From positions 372,001 through 436,000 of the forward strand of contig NZ_VEED01000002.1 of the NCBI RefSeq assembly GCF_007678255.1: a stretch of 64,000 nucleotides of DNA, read 5' to 3'. This DNA is from Bacillus sp. X1(2014). GTDB lineage: Bacteria; Bacillota; Bacilli; Bacillales_B; DSM-18226. A program made the translations under genes and the position numbers. Under the pieces are notes generated by a model, which had not been told where the DNA came from, made no database searches, and saw nothing but the letters and a program-made list of their open reading frames with translations. Every line of letters starts with the position of its first letter. Within the stretch, counting starts at the first letter, position 1. Below, in pieces: positions 35,871 to 44,709 of this stretch.

Positions 35871-35897
35871 ATACTGTAATAAAATAATATACAGTAT
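35871..35897. promoter_or_regulatory. Palindromic operator ATACTGTA-N11-TACAGTAT
   Basis: ATACTGTA (35871-35878) and TACAGTAT (35890-35897) are exact inverted repeats. The site lies between the IDEAL gene and the stop of the Rrf2 gene, 73 bases before the IDEAL start. The half-site TTACAGT also occurs before the Rrf2 gene near 36379. It is a plausible site for that regulator. Confidence 0.5.
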
Positions 35898-35917
35898 GAA
35901 TAAAAGAAAAAACTAAA

Positions 35918-36337
35918 TCATGGACAATGTTTAATTTTTTCTAAAACGGTACTAAGTGTAATATTCTCTAAATATTTTTCAAAATACAATTCAGCATCAT
36001 TGAAAATCTGGTCCATTACCACCTGGGTATTAGACGAGATAACACATTTTTGCTCCGGATCACCTGTGCACCAGTTTGGTTTTAGGCTTCCGCGTGAAAC
36101 GGTACGATAAATATCTGCCAATGATACCTCTTGAGAATTACAGTCGAGAATATAGCCACCACCAATACCTTCTTTTGTCCTAACAAATCCATGATTGCGC
36201 AAACAGCTCATGATCTTGCGAATCCGTGCCGCATTTGTACAAACATTGGCAGCGATTGACTCACTGCTAGCCATATGATCTGGTAAATATGCTAGATAGA
36301 CTAAACTATGGACGGCTATCGTAAAATCACTATTCAC
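35918..36337 (-). CDS. Rrf2 family transcriptional regulator (YwnA-like)
   Basis: A 139-residue winged helix protein. SSESIAANVCTNAARIRKIM and LRNHGFVRTKEGIGGGYIL form the helix-turn-helix and wing typical of Rrf2 proteins. It has several Cys (NVC, SCLR, NWC, KCV) that might sense redox or metal, though the classic Fe-S cysteine trio is not clear. The downstream gene and its operator are on the same strand, which suggests a shared circuit. Confidence 0.8.
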   Translation of the reverse strand: MNSDFTIAVHSLVYLAYLPDHMASSESIAANVCTNAARIRKIMSCLRNHGFVRTKEGIGGGYILDCNSQEVSLADIYRTVSRGSLKPNWCTGDPEQKCVISSNTQVVMDQIFNDAELYFEKYLENITLSTVLEKIKHCP

Positions 36338-36800
36338 TTCAATGCTTCCTCCTCAAGAAGATTAATGTAATTTTATTATTTACAGTTTATAATGTCAACA
36401 AAAAATAACTCAATATTAATAATTCCACTATGGCCCATATTAATAACCTTTACTGGCTTAAAAACAAGGTCTCCTATTTTACTTATGCTAATTACTGTGA
36501 TGAGTATCTACTCTGGTTTTCCAAAATCGCTAAGCGAATAAGTTTCACTTTTATTTCTTTACTTAATGAAAGCCATTCAGGTTTATGGATTTTCATTTTT
36601 CATTCCCCCATTAGAGTATTGTTCGGTTTCAAAAAGTTATTAAACAACTTATTTTTGTAACAATATTCATCTGAGATGCATTTGATTATTCTACTACTTT
36701 TATCATTCCCGTTCATATGAGCTTTTTAACATTTTTCGTTTTCCATTTTATTTGAATTTTCTACATTTTTTTCATCTGCAACATAGTTTGTAGATTTATG

Positions 36801-36826
36801 GTTTATTCTTTTTGTTGAATGGGTAC
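36801..36826 (+). promoter_or_regulatory. SigB-type promoter
   Basis: GTTTAT (36801-36806), 14 bases, GGGTAC (36821-36826) agree with the SigB pattern GTTTAA-N12-15-GGGTAT. They lie 38 bases before the SDR start codon, and the SDR belongs to the general stress protein type. Confidence 0.6.
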
Positions 36827-36863
36827 TGAATTATCATCCCAAAAATATAGGAGGTAATATCAA

Positions 36864-37733
36864 ATGAACAATGAAAAGTACCCAAGTAAATTACCCGCAC
36901 AAGAACAAACCGAGCAGCCAGGAATTGAAAAGGAAATGAAGCCACTTCCAGATACGGAAAATCCGAACTACAAAGGAAGTAACAAGCTACAAGGAAAGAA
37001 TGCCATTATTACCGGTGGAGACAGTGGGATTGGGCGTGCTGTATCTATAGCTTTCGCGAAAGAGGGGGCAAATGTTGCAATAGTTTATTTAAACGAAAAC
37101 AATGATGCCGAAGAAACCAAACAGCTGGTTGAGGAGGAAGGTGGAAGATGCCTATTAATTGCTGGTGACATCGGTGATGAATCATTCTGCAAAGAAGCTG
37201 TACAGCAAACAGTAGATGAGCTTGGAGGAATTGATATCCTTGTGAATAATGCGGCTGAACAGCATCCTCAAGAAAGCATAATGGACATAGAAACAGAACA
37301 GCTAGAAAAGACATTCCGGACAAACATTTTTTCAATGTTTCATTTAACACGTGCCGCTTTGCCTCACCTTAAGGAAGGAAGTGCGATTATAAATTCGACG
37401 TCTATCACTGCCTATCAAGGACATCCAAAGCTGCTTGACTATTCTTCTACAAAAGGTGCGATTACAACCTTTACAAGGTCTCTTGCCTCTCAGCTTGCGG
37501 AAAAAGGAATCAGAGTAAATGGAGTCGCTCCAGGACCAATTTGGACACCACTTATCCCTTCTACTTTTAGCGCAGAAGAAGTTAGTAAATTTGGACAGGA
37601 CACACCGATGAAGCGCCCGGGACAACCGGAAGAAGTTGCTCCTGCATATGTCTACCTTGCATCAAATGCGGATTCATCCTATGTTTCTGGTCAAATTCTG
37701 CATGTCAATGGTGGAAAAGTTGTAAATGGGTAG
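36864..37733 (+). CDS. SDR family oxidoreductase (general stress protein 39 type)
   Basis: A 289-residue short-chain dehydrogenase with a 45-residue N-terminal extension (KLPAQEQTEQPGIEKEMKPLP) typical of YdaD/YhdF/YhxD proteins. The cofactor motif is ITGGDSGIGRAV; NNAAEQ and the catalytic Ser-Tyr-Lys (NSTSITAYQG, YSSTKGA) are present. GGAGG precedes the ATG. A SigB-like promoter upstream fits stress control. Its substrate is unknown. Confidence 0.88.
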   Translation: MNNEKYPSKLPAQEQTEQPGIEKEMKPLPDTENPNYKGSNKLQGKNAIITGGDSGIGRAVSIAFAKEGANVAIVYLNENNDAEETKQLVEEEGGRCLLIAGDIGDESFCKEAVQQTVDELGGIDILVNNAAEQHPQESIMDIETEQLEKTFRTNIFSMFHLTRAALPHLKEGSAIINSTSITAYQGHPKLLDYSSTKGAITTFTRSLASQLAEKGIRVNGVAPGPIWTPLIPSTFSAEEVSKFGQDTPMKRPGQPEEVAPAYVYLASNADSSYVSGQILHVNGGKVVNG

Positions 37734-37796
37734 TTTGGTTCCTTATAAAGGTTTGGATTAGGTATACAGCCCGAGTGCCTAGCCATATATATATTT

Positions 37797-37844
37797 GTGC
37801 CTGTCCCCTAGCACACTACAAAATTAAGCACAGGGGACAGGCAC
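37797..37844. repeat. GTGCCTGTCCCCT inverted repeat (terminator-like)
   Basis: GTGCCTGTCCCCT (37797-37809) and AGGGGACAGGCAC (37832-37844) form a perfect 13-bp stem with a 22-base loop. It combines parts of the GGTGTCAGGCAC and GGGGTCTGTCCCC repeat types. It may end transcription of the SDR gene. Confidence 0.65.
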
Positions 37845-37953
37845 TAAATGAGAGGTTCTAAAAAATAAGCCAACATCAAAAACTATTAATTAGTTAACAT
37901 AATATTATTATGTGAGATAATACATTCATTTATTTTTGTGATGAAAGATTGAT

Positions 37954-38289
37954 TCACGAAGAAGCAAAACTCTTTCCGTTCAGATAATAAGCGGACTCCA
38001 GGAATGTACTGAAAGCAACTTCTACCTCTGGGATACCGAGTGATTGAATATGATTTGTTACAATGTTGGCAAATTTATCTTGAATTTCCTGATCGCGTTC
38101 GAACCATTTTACTTCAATTAATGGGTATCCAGGCACTTCATCTCCATCAAATACATAAGTTGATTGGACGATTTCTAAGGTGAAATTGTCCGTTCCGCAT
38201 GCACATAAATCTGCCAATTCTTTTACTAATGAAATACTAATCGTTTTTACCTGTTCAACTGAAACTCCTCTAATAATTAAATGTGGCAT
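37954..38289 (-). CDS. DUF1904 family protein
   Basis: A 111-residue tautomerase-like small protein, starting MPHLIIRGVSVEQVKTIS and ending IPEVEVAFSTFLESAYYLNG-KSFASS. The ATG at 38289 has AGGAGC seven bases upstream; an earlier in-frame start at 38352 adds a non-conserved tail. A relic of a second copy of its C-terminus lies at 43331-43438. Role unknown. Confidence 0.7.
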   Translation of the reverse strand: MPHLIIRGVSVEQVKTISISLVKELADLCACGTDNFTLEIVQSTYVFDGDEVPGYPLIEVKWFERDQEIQDKFANIVTNHIQSLGIPEVEVAFSTFLESAYYLNGKSFASS

Positions 38290-38352
38290 ACAAATCGCTC
38301 CTATACCGTGTGATAAATTTTTTAAAATATATAACAAAATCCATAATGACAC

Positions 38353-38634
38353 TAATTTATCTAAATATCCAATTCAAACCCGCTAATGGAATATCGATCA
38401 ATTAGTATAGATGTTTCACCATCCAGGATTAATTCATTCATAAGCATACCTATTAGCGGAGTTACTCTACAATATGTAACCGCCCCATATGTTTTCCATG
38501 CATATCCTAAGATAATCAAACCGGTTCATTGGCTTGCTGGGCTTCCTTTTTACCGAAGGTTAGGAACTAAAGCAGCATACTTAATAACACAACCATGGAA
38601 AGTTATCAGGGCGTTGTTAAAAAAATTACAATAT
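38353..38634. other. Gap with an unassigned plus-strand frame
   Basis: A plus-strand open frame from ATG 38386 (through APYVFHAYPKIIKPVHWL) has no ribosome site and runs into a terminator. It may be a relic or chance; no family is recognised. Confidence 0.3.
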
Positions 38635-38669
38635 AAAAAAGTGTCAGGCACCATCTCCCGACACTTTTT
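38635..38669 (-). terminator. Terminator of the GH43 gene, made of a GGTGTCAGGCAC-type repeat
   Basis: Minus-strand stem AAAAAGTGTCGGG / CCTGACACTTTTTT. The right part on the plus strand reads GTGTCAGGCACC, the repeat core. Confidence 0.8.
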
Positions 38670-38694
38670 CTGTTCAAGTAACATTTACATCATT

Positions 38695-41600
38695 TCACAG
38701 ATTTCCAGACAAAGAAATTAATAGATTTGCCTTTTCTTTTGTAAGTGACTTATTACTTTGAGCAGATAACTCATTTACATACGCTTGAAGTTTACCTTCT
38801 GCGGCATTCTGATTACCTTTCGCAGCCGCTTCTTTTGCTCCATTAAGTTTGGTAGTCAGCGAATGAGCAACCCCCGTATCCGTTACAAAAGAATCGGTTA
38901 ATCGGCTTAAACTATCAAAGTCCACTGTTACCGTAAATTGAAATTCTATTTCTGTTGCATTACCTGCATGATCAATAGCTTGGGCTGTGAATTTATTTAC
39001 TCCTAAACTATATTCATATGCCGGCCTTTCTATAGACGGGCATTCGACAGTAGCAATTCCAGACAAATCATCAGTTGCACTGCAAGTGATAGATATGTTT
39101 GAATCAACCGAATAACTTTCCTTTTTCCCAGTTACTGTAATGACCGGAGATGTCGTATCTTCTTCCACAATCATAATCCAGCTGATTTGAGGATCAGGTG
39201 AACCAGCTACCCTGCGAACAGTAAGGTCAAGTTTCCCATCCGTTACGTTCACATTTTTATAGCCTTTGACATCGTAAGAACTCGTAAATACATAGCCCTT
39301 CGTTTTGGTTTCACCGTTAATTAATATATCTGCTTTTCTGCTTCCCTTAGTTGAACTGTACCACGGATCGTAGAGTCCGGTATAGACAGTGTATTTACCA
39401 TTTTTCAAATCAAACTTATAGGAGAGATCATCACCGGAATTACTTAAAAGGTAACGTAATGAAGAAAATAAATCTCCACTGTTACTGCCCGACGGTTTTG
39501 TCCGATCCCCGATATATCCCCATGTTTGTCCGTTTGCTGGGTCATACTTTTGATCGATGACATCTTTATTAAGGAGTGTACCTTGCATATAAGACGACCA
39601 TGTTTCGTAATCACTTGTTTTCGCCCCGCCGCCATGGACAAAATATCTTACATGGTCCGGCAAAACTAATATCTTTGTTCTGATTACTTTATTAGCTAAT
39701 TCAGAAAGTGTCCCCTCAACCACTACTGTTCCAGGCTTCGAGAATGCTTCAACATTAACGTCCCATGTTACTGGCGTGTTCGTTTGAATCCCTTCTGAGT
39801 TGGTCACATTAATCTCATTCGGTAAATGAGGTACTTGATCAACAGATACTTTGGCTGGCAGCTCCGTATTAACGGTGACTTTCCCCATTCTGTCTAAAGT
39901 ATCCAGTTTCCACTCGTCTAGCCATTGCAAACTAATTTCATCACCCTGGCCAAATTCAATTGGCAGCCAAATATATCGAGAATCCTTTAAATCGCTTTCC
40001 TTCCATCTGTCACCCATAAATATAAATTTTCCTTTTTTAGCATCAATGGTAATGACATTGGTGCTTTGTGAATCAAATGTTGTGGAAGCTTTCTCACCGA
40101 TTGCAGGATCACGCATAGGCTTCCATTTTCCGAATATGTCATCAGCAACCGTATATCTTGCTGAATTCGGCGCCCATCCTGTCGCACCAGAAGTTATTAA
40201 ATAGTACTTTCCATTATACTTGAACATCGCAGGGGCCTCACGTTGTGCACCCGGAAATACTCTTATATAATCCTCACCATAGACAGATTTGTATGTGGTA
40301 TCGCGTTCCACTTTGCCGTCCTTATGCCAGCCTACAATATCCGTATATGAGTCATTCAATTTCGAAATATAAATCGTCATGTTTTCTTCGCTTGAATAGA
40401 TTAAGTATGCTGTCCCGTCGTCATCCTTGAACAAGTTCATATCACGTGCCATACCAGGCTGGTTTGGCTGCCCATTATATTCCGCACCTTCAGGAACTCG
40501 GTCCATACGGTTACTTTCTTGATAAACGAAAGGTCCGGTAGGAGAATCACTTAATGCATAGCCTGCTTCCGCCTTGGCATAGTTTGCACTTGACGTAGCA
40601 GAAGGACCATCGGTATGCATCCACATCACATATTTTTTTGTTTTATCATTATAGATTACTTTAGGTCTTTCGATAATCCGGTCAGTGCCTATATCATTTT
40701 TTATATCGGCTTTATCTTCTCTGCCTTCATAAAGTTTCGAGATAAGTGGATCTGTTTCAAATTGGTCCATCGATTCTATTGCAGTTAGAGCGAGACCTTC
40801 ATCTTTCCAGTTATAAAGATCTGTTGATGAATAAACCCTAACACCTCTAGCTGGAAGGTATCCGTTGGTTTTATCTTCACCATACCAATAATATTTCTTC
40901 GTTTCCTCGTCATACATGATACCGCCGCCATGTGCTTGGATTGGAGCACCATATGTATCTGTCCAAACCTGTCCAGGTTTAAAAGAATCGTTTGGAGTGA
41001 ATACGATAAGTCCTGCTAATGACGTATCTAAGTTCTTCAAACTTGCTCGTATTTGTGCCTGGACTGTTTTCGTGTTAATATCTAACCCATTTTCATTGAT
41101 ATTTTTCACCAAATTTTCTGCCTGTTCAATAGCTTTATTAAGTTCCGCTAAACTGAATTTAGTGTAGGTTTCAGTTTTTTGCGCTTCTTCTTTTGCTGAT
41201 TCTAATTTTGCTTCCAGATCAAAAAGAGGAACCGCCTTGTACTTCTTAACAATAATGTAATTAACGAGTGGATCATTATAGTTTGATAAACTTCCTGTTG
41301 AAGGTCCCTGGATCTTAACTTCTAATTCTCCGTCGTTAACAGTTATTTGTTGATATTCGACTTCTTTTACCGTGGAATAACTTCCAATATCATAATCGCC
41401 ATTGGATAGATTTTGGCCCTCACTGATAATATTGACACTTCGCCCACTCCAAGGATTTTTGAATCCTAGATTAAGGTCATAATCACCATTCGGCAATTCG
41501 AATTTATACACTAACGCCTTATCACGGACTTGTGGACCACTATAATAACGAAGAGACCCTAATTTATCACTGCTACTAGAACCACTAGTACCACTAGTAG

Positions 41601-41853
41601 TGGTTACCAAACCCCACTTTTTCCCTGTTACTTCATCTTCACCATACATTTGCTCCGTTTTACTAGAATATAGACCCATTTTGTCAGTTCCCTCAACGGT
41701 GTTAGGTGTACCATCACCTGCATTTACAAAATACAGAATGTCTGAATCCGTATTTACTGTCTCCGCAGAAACAGGTTTACTAGTTGACAACGCGGGTAAA
41801 ACAATGAGGATTAAAGCCAAAAAAGTTGAAATTATTTTGCATATCTTTAACAA
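38695..41853 (-). CDS. Secreted multidomain GH43 glycosidase, 1052 residues
   Basis: Large exported enzyme. Domains by residue: signal peptide 1-30 (ending KPVSA); beta-sandwich, malectin-like 35-205; helical FIVAR-like linker 210-280; GH43 catalytic five-bladed propeller about 295-650, with AHGGGIMYDEETKKYYWYGE; Ig-like domain 655-732 (PHLPNEINV...TPVTWDV); second malectin-like domain 735-900; Ig-like domain with ATDDLSGIATVECPS 900-980; C-terminal helical FIMAH-type domain 983-1048. The QAHGGGI start of the catalytic part points to the galactan-type GH43 subfamilies rather than xylosidases. TTG start at 41853 with GGAGG seven bases upstream. A LacI regulator and operators lie upstream. Confidence 0.85.
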   Translation of the reverse strand: MLKICKIISTFLALILIVLPALSTSKPVSAETVNTDSDILYFVNAGDGTPNTVEGTDKMGLYSSKTEQMYGEDEVTGKKWGLVTTTSGTSGSSSSDKLGSLRYYSGPQVRDKALVYKFELPNGDYDLNLGFKNPWSGRSVNIISEGQNLSNGDYDIGSYSTVKEVEYQQITVNDGELEVKIQGPSTGSLSNYNDPLVNYIIVKKYKAVPLFDLEAKLESAKEEAQKTETYTKFSLAELNKAIEQAENLVKNINENGLDINTKTVQAQIRASLKNLDTSLAGLIVFTPNDSFKPGQVWTDTYGAPIQAHGGGIMYDEETKKYYWYGEDKTNGYLPARGVRVYSSTDLYNWKDEGLALTAIESMDQFETDPLISKLYEGREDKADIKNDIGTDRIIERPKVIYNDKTKKYVMWMHTDGPSATSSANYAKAEAGYALSDSPTGPFVYQESNRMDRVPEGAEYNGQPNQPGMARDMNLFKDDDGTAYLIYSSEENMTIYISKLNDSYTDIVGWHKDGKVERDTTYKSVYGEDYIRVFPGAQREAPAMFKYNGKYYLITSGATGWAPNSARYTVADDIFGKWKPMRDPAIGEKASTTFDSQSTNVITIDAKKGKFIFMGDRWKESDLKDSRYIWLPIEFGQGDEISLQWLDEWKLDTLDRMGKVTVNTELPAKVSVDQVPHLPNEINVTNSEGIQTNTPVTWDVNVEAFSKPGTVVVEGTLSELANKVIRTKILVLPDHVRYFVHGGGAKTSDYETWSSYMQGTLLNKDVIDQKYDPANGQTWGYIGDRTKPSGSNSGDLFSSLRYLLSNSGDDLSYKFDLKNGKYTVYTGLYDPWYSSTKGSRKADILINGETKTKGYVFTSSYDVKGYKNVNVTDGKLDLTVRRVAGSPDPQISWIMIVEEDTTSPVITVTGKKESYSVDSNISITCSATDDLSGIATVECPSIERPAYEYSLGVNKFTAQAIDHAGNATEIEFQFTVTVDFDSLSRLTDSFVTDTGVAHSLTTKLNGAKEAAAKGNQNAAEGKLQAYVNELSAQSNKSLTKEKANLLISLSGNL

Positions 41854-42011
41854 TAGTACCCCTCCTTACAATTCTCAATAAAACTTGATAGACCCATTGT
41901 TTCATAGATGATTATTCTAAGAGGTACCAATGACACTGTAATAGCCATTTTCCAGCTTTCATTTCCTTAGGACTAATTTTATTGAATACACCCCTTTCAA
42001 GTTAGTGTTCT

Positions 42012-42055
42012 TTTATTAATGAAACCCATTTCATGAAATCGGTTTCATTAATAAA
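42012..42055. promoter_or_regulatory. Two adjacent LacI-type operators inside a long palindrome
   Basis: TGAAACCCATTTCA (42020-42033) and TGAAATCGGTTTCA (42034-42047) are directly abutted, each near the pattern TGAAAYCGRTTTCA. The whole 42012-42055 stretch is itself palindromic (TTTATTAATGAAACC and GGTTTCATTAATAAA). It is between lacI and the GH43 gene and is the likely site of the neighbouring LacI protein. Confidence 0.7.
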
Positions 42056-42144
42056 CAAAAAAAATTAAGTACACTTTTTAAATATACATAATTTTCTAAC
42101 AAGTGATAAGTAAATAGTACATGCTGATTTTTAATGTGTCAATA

Positions 42145-43176
42145 TCATTTATTTTTTGGTAAAGTACTATCCCTAATTACAAGTTCAGGTTCGAGCACGG
42201 TTACTTTTTTTACTTTTTCATTATTGATTAATTTATGCAGGACATTCACCGCGTTTTTTCCAAGTTCTAAACTCTTTTGTGAGACCGTCGTTAGTTCGGG
42301 AATGACTGTACTGGCAAGAATCGTATCATCAAAGCCAACAATAGCGATATCTTCAGGAATTTTCAAACCAGCCTCCACTGCTACTTTGACGGCCCCAACA
42401 GCTGTCACATCATTTACGCAAAAAATAGCAGTTGGCCTTTTGTCTCTTTTTAATAGGTTAGCCATCATCTTTTTTCCCGCATCCATAGAAAAATCGCCAT
42501 ATAAAATCCATTCATTTGGTACTTTTAATCCATTTGCTTTCATCGTTTTTTTAAACGATTTGACCTTTTGTGTAGTGGTAGACACAAAATTATATCCACC
42601 AAAAAACGCTATTTCATTATGACCTAAATCAATTAAATGCTGTGTCAGTATTTCGGCACCTTTGCCCTCATTTATGATTACCCGGTGTAAGGAGATATCA
42701 GGAAGATTCCCATTGACCAATACGATTGGAATCTTTTTGGCGATATCTTCAACTTCTTTTGCCAGTTCTTGTGAGCAATTGGACAGGTTGATTCGTCCAC
42801 CCATAAATATAATCCCATCGACTTGTTTTTCTCTAAGAATAGTTAGACTTTGTGACTCTAATTCAGGTTGCCCAGAAGTGTTACATAAGAAAAATGTATA
42901 CCCTTTACTATTTGCCTCATTTTCCACCCCCCAAAAAACTTCGGGGAAAAAGGGGTTGGTAATGTCAGGGAGAATAACACCAATCATCTTTGTTTCTTTT
43001 TTAGTAAGGCTTCGGGCTAACGCATTAGGCTGAAATTGGTACTTATCAATCAGAGCCATGATTTTTTCTCGTGTACTTTCTTTAACAGGTGCTGTGCCAT
43101 TCAAAACGCGAGAAACCGTCGATACCGATACTTCCGCCTCTTTTGCAATATCATATACTGTTACATTATGTTTCAA
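42145..43176 (-). CDS. LacI family transcriptional regulator
   Basis: A 343-residue repressor. The N-terminal helix-turn-helix is TVYDIAKEAEVSVSTVSRVLNG, followed by the hinge NALARSLTKKET. The periplasmic-binding-like domain starts IGVILPDITNPFFPEVFWGVE and includes FCVNDVTAVGAVKVAVEAG and PEDIAIVGFDDTILASTV. Its natural targets are probably the tandem operators at 42012-42055 before the GH43 gene. Inducer unknown. Confidence 0.9.
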   Translation of the reverse strand: MKHNVTVYDIAKEAEVSVSTVSRVLNGTAPVKESTREKIMALIDKYQFQPNALARSLTKKETKMIGVILPDITNPFFPEVFWGVENEANSKGYTFFLCNTSGQPELESQSLTILREKQVDGIIFMGGRINLSNCSQELAKEVEDIAKKIPIVLVNGNLPDISLHRVIINEGKGAEILTQHLIDLGHNEIAFFGGYNFVSTTTQKVKSFKKTMKANGLKVPNEWILYGDFSMDAGKKMMANLLKRDKRPTAIFCVNDVTAVGAVKVAVEAGLKIPEDIAIVGFDDTILASTVIPELTTVSQKSLELGKNAVNVLHKLINNEKVKKVTVLEPELVIRDSTLPKNK

Positions 43177-43330
43177 TCGCTATCACCTATCTGAGCTTAG
43201 TTGATTTTAAGGGGATTAAACCTATTTTAATCATACTGGAAATTCTTATAGGAAAAAAGGATTTTAATAATTAGATCTTCTTGATGAATGAAAAAAATGG
43301 TTGATTCTAATAGTCTATCAAAAAATATTA

Positions 43331-43438
43331 TTATTCGAAGTTCTTACCATTCAAATAATAAGCAGATTCTAGAAATACAGTAAAGGCAATTTCCACCTCA
43401 GGAATACCAATTAATTGCAGCAGAATTTCAATTCCTCC
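43331..43438 (-). pseudogene. Relic of a DUF1904 gene C-terminus
   Basis: The minus strand gives LLQLIGIPEVEIAFTVFLE then SAYYLNGKNFE and a stop at 43331-43333. This matches the end of the intact DUF1904 protein at 37954-38289. Nothing of its N-terminus is present. Confidence 0.75.
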
Positions 43439-43487
43439 CATAATAATTAGACTTTGTAGGGATCAAGTATAAAGTTTCCTTGTATTC

Positions 43488-43520
43488 AATCAAGTCTGAT
43501 TGATGGTATACTTGTAGATA
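43488..43520 (+). promoter_or_regulatory. Promoter-like segment duplicated at 47466
   Basis: CTGATTGATGGTATACTTGT then AGATACT lies before the membrane protein gene; nearly the same string occurs at 47466-47498 (TTGATTGATGGTATATTTGT). Confidence 0.45.
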
Positions 43521-43543
43521 CTACTATAGTAATGGTGATAAAT

Positions 43544-44647
43544 GTGGTTTATTTATTGATATTGTTTTTCCTCATGGTTTGTATTATATTATTTTTCACT
43601 TTTAAAAAACTTTATATTAGAACTTCAACCATGGCCATGGTTATGGCAATTGGGATTGTTATGCAAGGTGTTCTATTAAATTATTTTGGAATCCAATTCT
43701 TCCAACACATTTTCGGAAAAATCCTAAGCATTATTAACCTATCCCTTTGGTTTGCCTTTATTCTTTCTTTGATCATTGCCAGTCTGGATGGAAAATTTAA
43801 AGACATCCATTATTCCAATCGAATCAATCGTTTTGGCATTGGCACATGGGTTGCTGGCACATCCATCAGCGGCATCTTATTTTTTAAACAATTCTACCAA
43901 TGGGGCTTTATTTCGGTCATTATTGCTTTTATTAACATCGTCTTGTGGATGATTTATGTCGGGGTCAGTGTAATAACTTTTATAGAAATTTTTAGGACAA
44001 AATCATATCGGAATGTCCATGGAATTCTTCTTCTTACTACTGTTAGCACACAATCGATCGTCCTTTTACTTAACACGGTTTTCAAAAAAATTCCGGACAT
44101 CTTTAATCTATCATTCCTAATTATAGGAATTTGTTTTTATCTGGTTTGTGTTTTCTTTATTTTAATTAGATACATAAAAAATACTTGGTCAATTGAATTA
44201 GATTGGAACAATACGAACTGCATTTTACATGGTGCTTTGTCTATTTCCGGGATTGCTTGTTTAGTCACAGGCATCATTAGTATCGATACCATAAGATGGA
44301 TATGGAGAGCAGCTCTTCTAATTTTCATTGCGGTTGAATCTATTGAAATTTACAGGCTTTATAAACGGTTTAAACACTTTGGCTTTAAAAATGCGATCTT
44401 TATTTATGATGTTACGCAGTGGAGTAGAGTTTTTACTTTTGCCATGTTTTATACTTTTACATCCCTTATCCATACCCATTTATTTATTGGAACCTTCGTG
44501 ATTGACACGATCTTAAACGAGGGTGTATGGGTGGTTATCATTCTTCTAATGTTTGAACTAATGCTATGTGTTAGTGATCTCATAAAAGCTAATAAACAAT
44601 TATCAAGACAAATTGCTGATGAAAACGAAGTAAGCTCTCCATTATAA
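43544..44647 (+). CDS. Polytopic membrane protein, TDT-like
   Basis: About 367 residues with 10 or more hydrophobic helices. The motif FGIGTWVAGTSISGIL resembles the tellurite resistance/dicarboxylate transporter (TDT) and SLAC1-type anion channels. The start at GTG 43544 is preferred since GGTGAT lies five bases before it; the ATG at 43532 lacks a ribosome site. A terminator overlaps its stop. The transported ion is unknown. Confidence 0.6.
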   Translation: MVYLLILFFLMVCIILFFTFKKLYIRTSTMAMVMAIGIVMQGVLLNYFGIQFFQHIFGKILSIINLSLWFAFILSLIIASLDGKFKDIHYSNRINRFGIGTWVAGTSISGILFFKQFYQWGFISVIIAFINIVLWMIYVGVSVITFIEIFRTKSYRNVHGILLLTTVSTQSIVLLLNTVFKKIPDIFNLSFLIIGICFYLVCVFFILIRYIKNTWSIELDWNNTNCILHGALSISGIACLVTGIISIDTIRWIWRAALLIFIAVESIEIYRLYKRFKHFGFKNAIFIYDVTQWSRVFTFAMFYTFTSLIHTHLFIGTFVIDTILNEGVWVVIILLMFELMLCVSDLIKANKQLSRQIADENEVSSPL

Positions 44648-44662
44648 TTGGGGAGCTTTTTC
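44632..44662 (+). terminator. Terminator overlapping the membrane protein stop
   Basis: Stem AAGCTCTCC / GGGGAGCTT then TTTTC; the TAA stop codon sits in the loop. Confidence 0.8.
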
Positions 44663-44709
44663 ATTTTGCATAATTATTTTTGACTGCCAATTAAGTGACA
44701 GAACCCGAT

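Noticed and set aside
36430..36660. Plus-strand frame of 76 residues before the SDR gene
   Set aside because: No ribosome site and no family; the stretch looks like an AT-rich intergenic region.
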